Below are positions 45,990 to 47,461 of a stretch of 47,461 nt of DNA, in pieces. The notes under the pieces are model-generated. The model did no database searches, had not been told where the DNA came from, and worked only from the letters and a program-made list of their open reading frames with translations. The stretch covers positions 1-47,461 of the forward strand of contig JAFZDP010000045.1 in the NCBI GenBank assembly GCA_017561155.1, written 5' to 3'. Source of the stretch: Bacteroidales bacterium. Its GTDB lineage: Bacteria > Bacteroidota > Bacteroidia > Bacteroidales > P3. The translations under genes and the position numbers were made by a program. The number at the start of each line of letters is the position of its first letter. Position 1 is the first letter of the stretch.

Positions 45990-46354
45990 TTGACTTCGTC
46001 GATGTTGCTATCGCTCGAAAGAGCTAATGCTTGGGCATTGTTCTTTACTCGCTTAATCGCAACGTTGTGTTTTTCTACCGAAACCTTTCTATTTCTTTTG
46101 GGGTCGCCAATGGTTGTCTAAATGTATTGCCGAAAGATGTTGTTTTACTGCAAAAAAAATCATTTACCCAAGCCAAACTATGCAAAAAGCCATCACTTAC
46201 TCTTTTTGCCGAAAGTTAAAAAGAATTTTCTGTTTGTTAAATATGATAGTGATGATGAAAAAAATATATCATATAATCAGTGGTAAAGAATATTTTTTTC
46301 TTAAAAAATGTGCATATAAACTGTTAATAGTACTCTTTATATATAGAAGGAGAC

Positions 46355-46362
46355 TAATTTTG
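46355..46362 (+). promoter_or_regulatory. Possible -7 promoter element of the sigma factor gene
   Basis: TAATTTTG matches TAnnTTTG 66 bases before the ATG. There is no TTTG at the expected -33 position, which would allow control by an alternative factor such as the encoded sigma itself. Confidence 0.35.
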
Positions 46363-46428
46363 CAGATAGAAACGGTATCGAAGCAAAACATATCTTTCGA
46401 ACTACAAAATAGTAAAACACACGTCTGA

Positions 46429-46953
46429 ATGACCGGATACGACGAAGACATAAAGAAAATTATAGTGTTGATGCAGCCTAAAATGGTTAGTGCTGCCATG
46501 GCCGTATTGCACGATTATGAAAGGTCGAAAGATTTGGTGCAAGATGTAACAGAGGTGTTTTGGAAACATAGGCGAACGTTTAAACGCAATGTAACTGATG
46601 TAGAATCGTATATGTACAGATGTGTGGTAAACAGCTCGATGAAAAAACTGAAAGCCGACAAAGCCGAAGCAAAACTATTTGTAGATATAGATGTGGCAAT
46701 GTTTGTGGCCGACGATAGTTGCGATACCGACTACGATGTGTACAATGCAAGGTCGGTAGTGGTTTCGGAAGCTATGGATAAGTTGGAGATAAAACACAAA
46801 GCCATGGTGGAGATGTATTTCTGTGGAAGTATGTCGGTCAATAACATAGCCAAGCTGCTGAATGTCTCGCCAAGAAAAGTGAGAAAAATACTAACGGAAT
46901 CGATAGAAAAGATAAAAAATATAGTAATAAACAACGAAATGTGTTATGAATAG
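46429..46953 (+). CDS. ECF-type RNA polymerase sigma factor
   Basis: The 174-residue protein has the two-domain ECF layout. Region 2 has ERSKDLVQDVTEVFWKHRRTF, and region 4 is a helix-turn-helix (SVNNIAKLLNVSPRKVRKIL). ECF sigma factors of Bacteroidetes often pair with a membrane anti-sigma factor and control surface glycan or nutrient uptake. The start overlaps the stop of a non-coding frame and lacks a strong ribosome site. The next gene starts eight bases before its stop codon, as is typical of sigma/anti-sigma pairs. Confidence 0.88.
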   Translation: MTGYDEDIKKIIVLMQPKMVSAAMAVLHDYERSKDLVQDVTEVFWKHRRTFKRNVTDVESYMYRCVVNSSMKKLKADKAEAKLFVDIDVAMFVADDSCDTDYDVYNARSVVVSEAMDKLEIKHKAMVEMYFCGSMSVNNIAKLLNVSPRKVRKILTESIEKIKNIVINNEMCYE

Positions 46954-47461
46954 CAGGCAAGAAGAAATAGAAAAATTGTTGGAACGCTTTTATGCTGCAA
47001 GCCTTTCATCCGAAGAGATGCAAAGTCTGTATACTTATTTCTTGTACACCAATCCGCTACCGGATAAGTTTAAGGACGAAGTGCCATTGCTACAAGAGCT
47101 GGGCATACGTTATTTTTGCCAACAAGACAGTGCCGCCCTCGAAAGCAAGATAGACCAATGGTACGAAGAAGAAAATACTACTACGCGTTCTGCCAAGATT
47201 GTATCTTTATCGAGAGCTGCGATGAAAAGAATAGCGGCAGCGGCAGCATGTGTGGCAGCTATAGCCATAGGCTTTTGGGCAGTAAGCACCGATGCCGTAC
47301 CCACTATGCCGACCACAGAAGTGCTGCAGCCAATTTTGGTGGCACAAGCCGAAGCACCTGCCGCTACGTCACAGACCACAGCCCAACAAGCAGCTAGGCC
47401 AACGCCACAGCATACCGTGGCAAAAGCCGAAGCATCTGTGGCGGACGGGCAAAATACAGCC
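46946..47461 (+). CDS. Anti-sigma-like membrane protein, 5' part (truncated by window edge)
   Basis: The frame starts with ATG at 46946, inside the end of the sigma gene, and stays open to the last base (172 codons). The first 92 residues are a hydrophilic, helical, cytoplasmic-looking region with many Glu and Leu residues. A single hydrophobic segment follows (about residues 96-113, IAAAAACVAAIAIGFWAV). The rest is an Ala/Pro/Thr/Gln-rich outside part. The overlap with the sigma gene and this layout point to an anti-sigma or regulatory partner. The canonical FecR or zinc-binding motif is not visible in the part present, so it may be a different class. Confidence 0.75.
   Translation, partial: MNSRQEEIEKLLERFYAASLSSEEMQSLYTYFLYTNPLPDKFKDEVPLLQELGIRYFCQQDSAALESKIDQWYEEENTTTRSAKIVSLSRAAMKRIAAAAACVAAIAIGFWAVSTDAVPTMPTTEVLQPILVAQAEAPAATSQTTAQQAARPTPQHTVAKAEASVADGQNTA

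Larger units (their letters stand above)
45174..46428. other. 1.25-kb gene-free, repeat-rich region
   Basis: No frame looks coding. It holds the flippase terminator, copies E and C of the dispersed repeat, and a second phased palindrome array. Two CCCACTAT elements 22 bp apart (45705 and 45727) lie just before the array. A possible -7 element for the sigma factor gene lies near the right end. Confidence 0.65.

Noticed and set aside
46114-46428. 104-residue frame before the sigma factor gene
   Set aside because: It spans the predicted sigma promoter region and has an unlikely composition.

Overview
The window looks like chromosomal DNA from a member of the Bacteroidales (Bacteroidota); I cannot name the genus. 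It is AT-rich. Upstream of many genes it carries the Bacteroidetes -7 promoter element TAnnTTTG, in several cases 20 bp after a TTTG, CTTG or GTTG -33 element. Shine-Dalgarno sites are rare. It encodes lineage-typical proteins: a six-domain ribosomal protein S1, a PorT-like secretion protein, a lipoprotein Omp85 of the TamL type, a DUF5723-type outer-membrane protein, and many secreted or lipidated proteins of unknown function.

Layout. (1) 1-7 kb is a defence-type block. It holds the 3' end of a DUF1016/YhcG PDDEXK nuclease, an McrB-like AAA+ protein, a DUF2357/McrC-like nuclease, and an RtcB RNA ligase. The mcrB-like and rtcB genes sit behind near-identical copies of one promoter plus leader, and rtcB is bracketed by copies of a dispersed repeat. 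(2) 7-23.8 kb is mostly minus-strand housekeeping and envelope genes: a 55-residue two-cluster ferredoxin, gpsA, rpsA, a DUF5723/lipoprotein pair, a 56-residue ORF behind leuS, leuS, two paralogous secreted proteins, and an FAD oxidoreductase with a PorT-like gene. A PhnP-like hydrolase and a glycosyltransferase follow on the plus strand. (3) 23.8-24.9 kb is a 1.1-kb gene-free stretch rich in palindromes, including a seven-unit array with a 22/23-bp period. (4) 24.9-39 kb holds proS, a secreted His/Tyr- and Ser/Thr-rich protein, a FadL-like porin, alkaline phosphatase, Kdo transferase (waaA), a TamL-like Omp85 protein and a YfhO membrane protein. (5) 39.1-43.4 kb is a minus-strand run of ispG, an SDR-cytidylyltransferase fusion, a LicD-like transferase and a GT2 glycosyltransferase. 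Its last three genes look like a glycan phospho-polyol (or phosphocholine-like) decoration module. (6) 43.7-47.5 kb has a polysaccharide flippase, then 1.25 kb of gene-free repeat-rich DNA with a second 22/23-bp palindrome array, and an ECF sigma factor overlapping a truncated membrane-bound anti-sigma-like gene.

The most unusual signals are three. First, two intergenic palindrome arrays share the same 23-22-22 bp spacing but have unrelated palindromes; in the first, two adjacent units have changed together so that they still pair. Second, an mcrBC-like operon is linked to an rtcB RNA ligase by a duplicated promoter and hairpin leader. Third, an SDR-cytidylyltransferase fusion sits next to a LicD-like gene. 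All functional statements come from reading motifs by eye; no database search was run.
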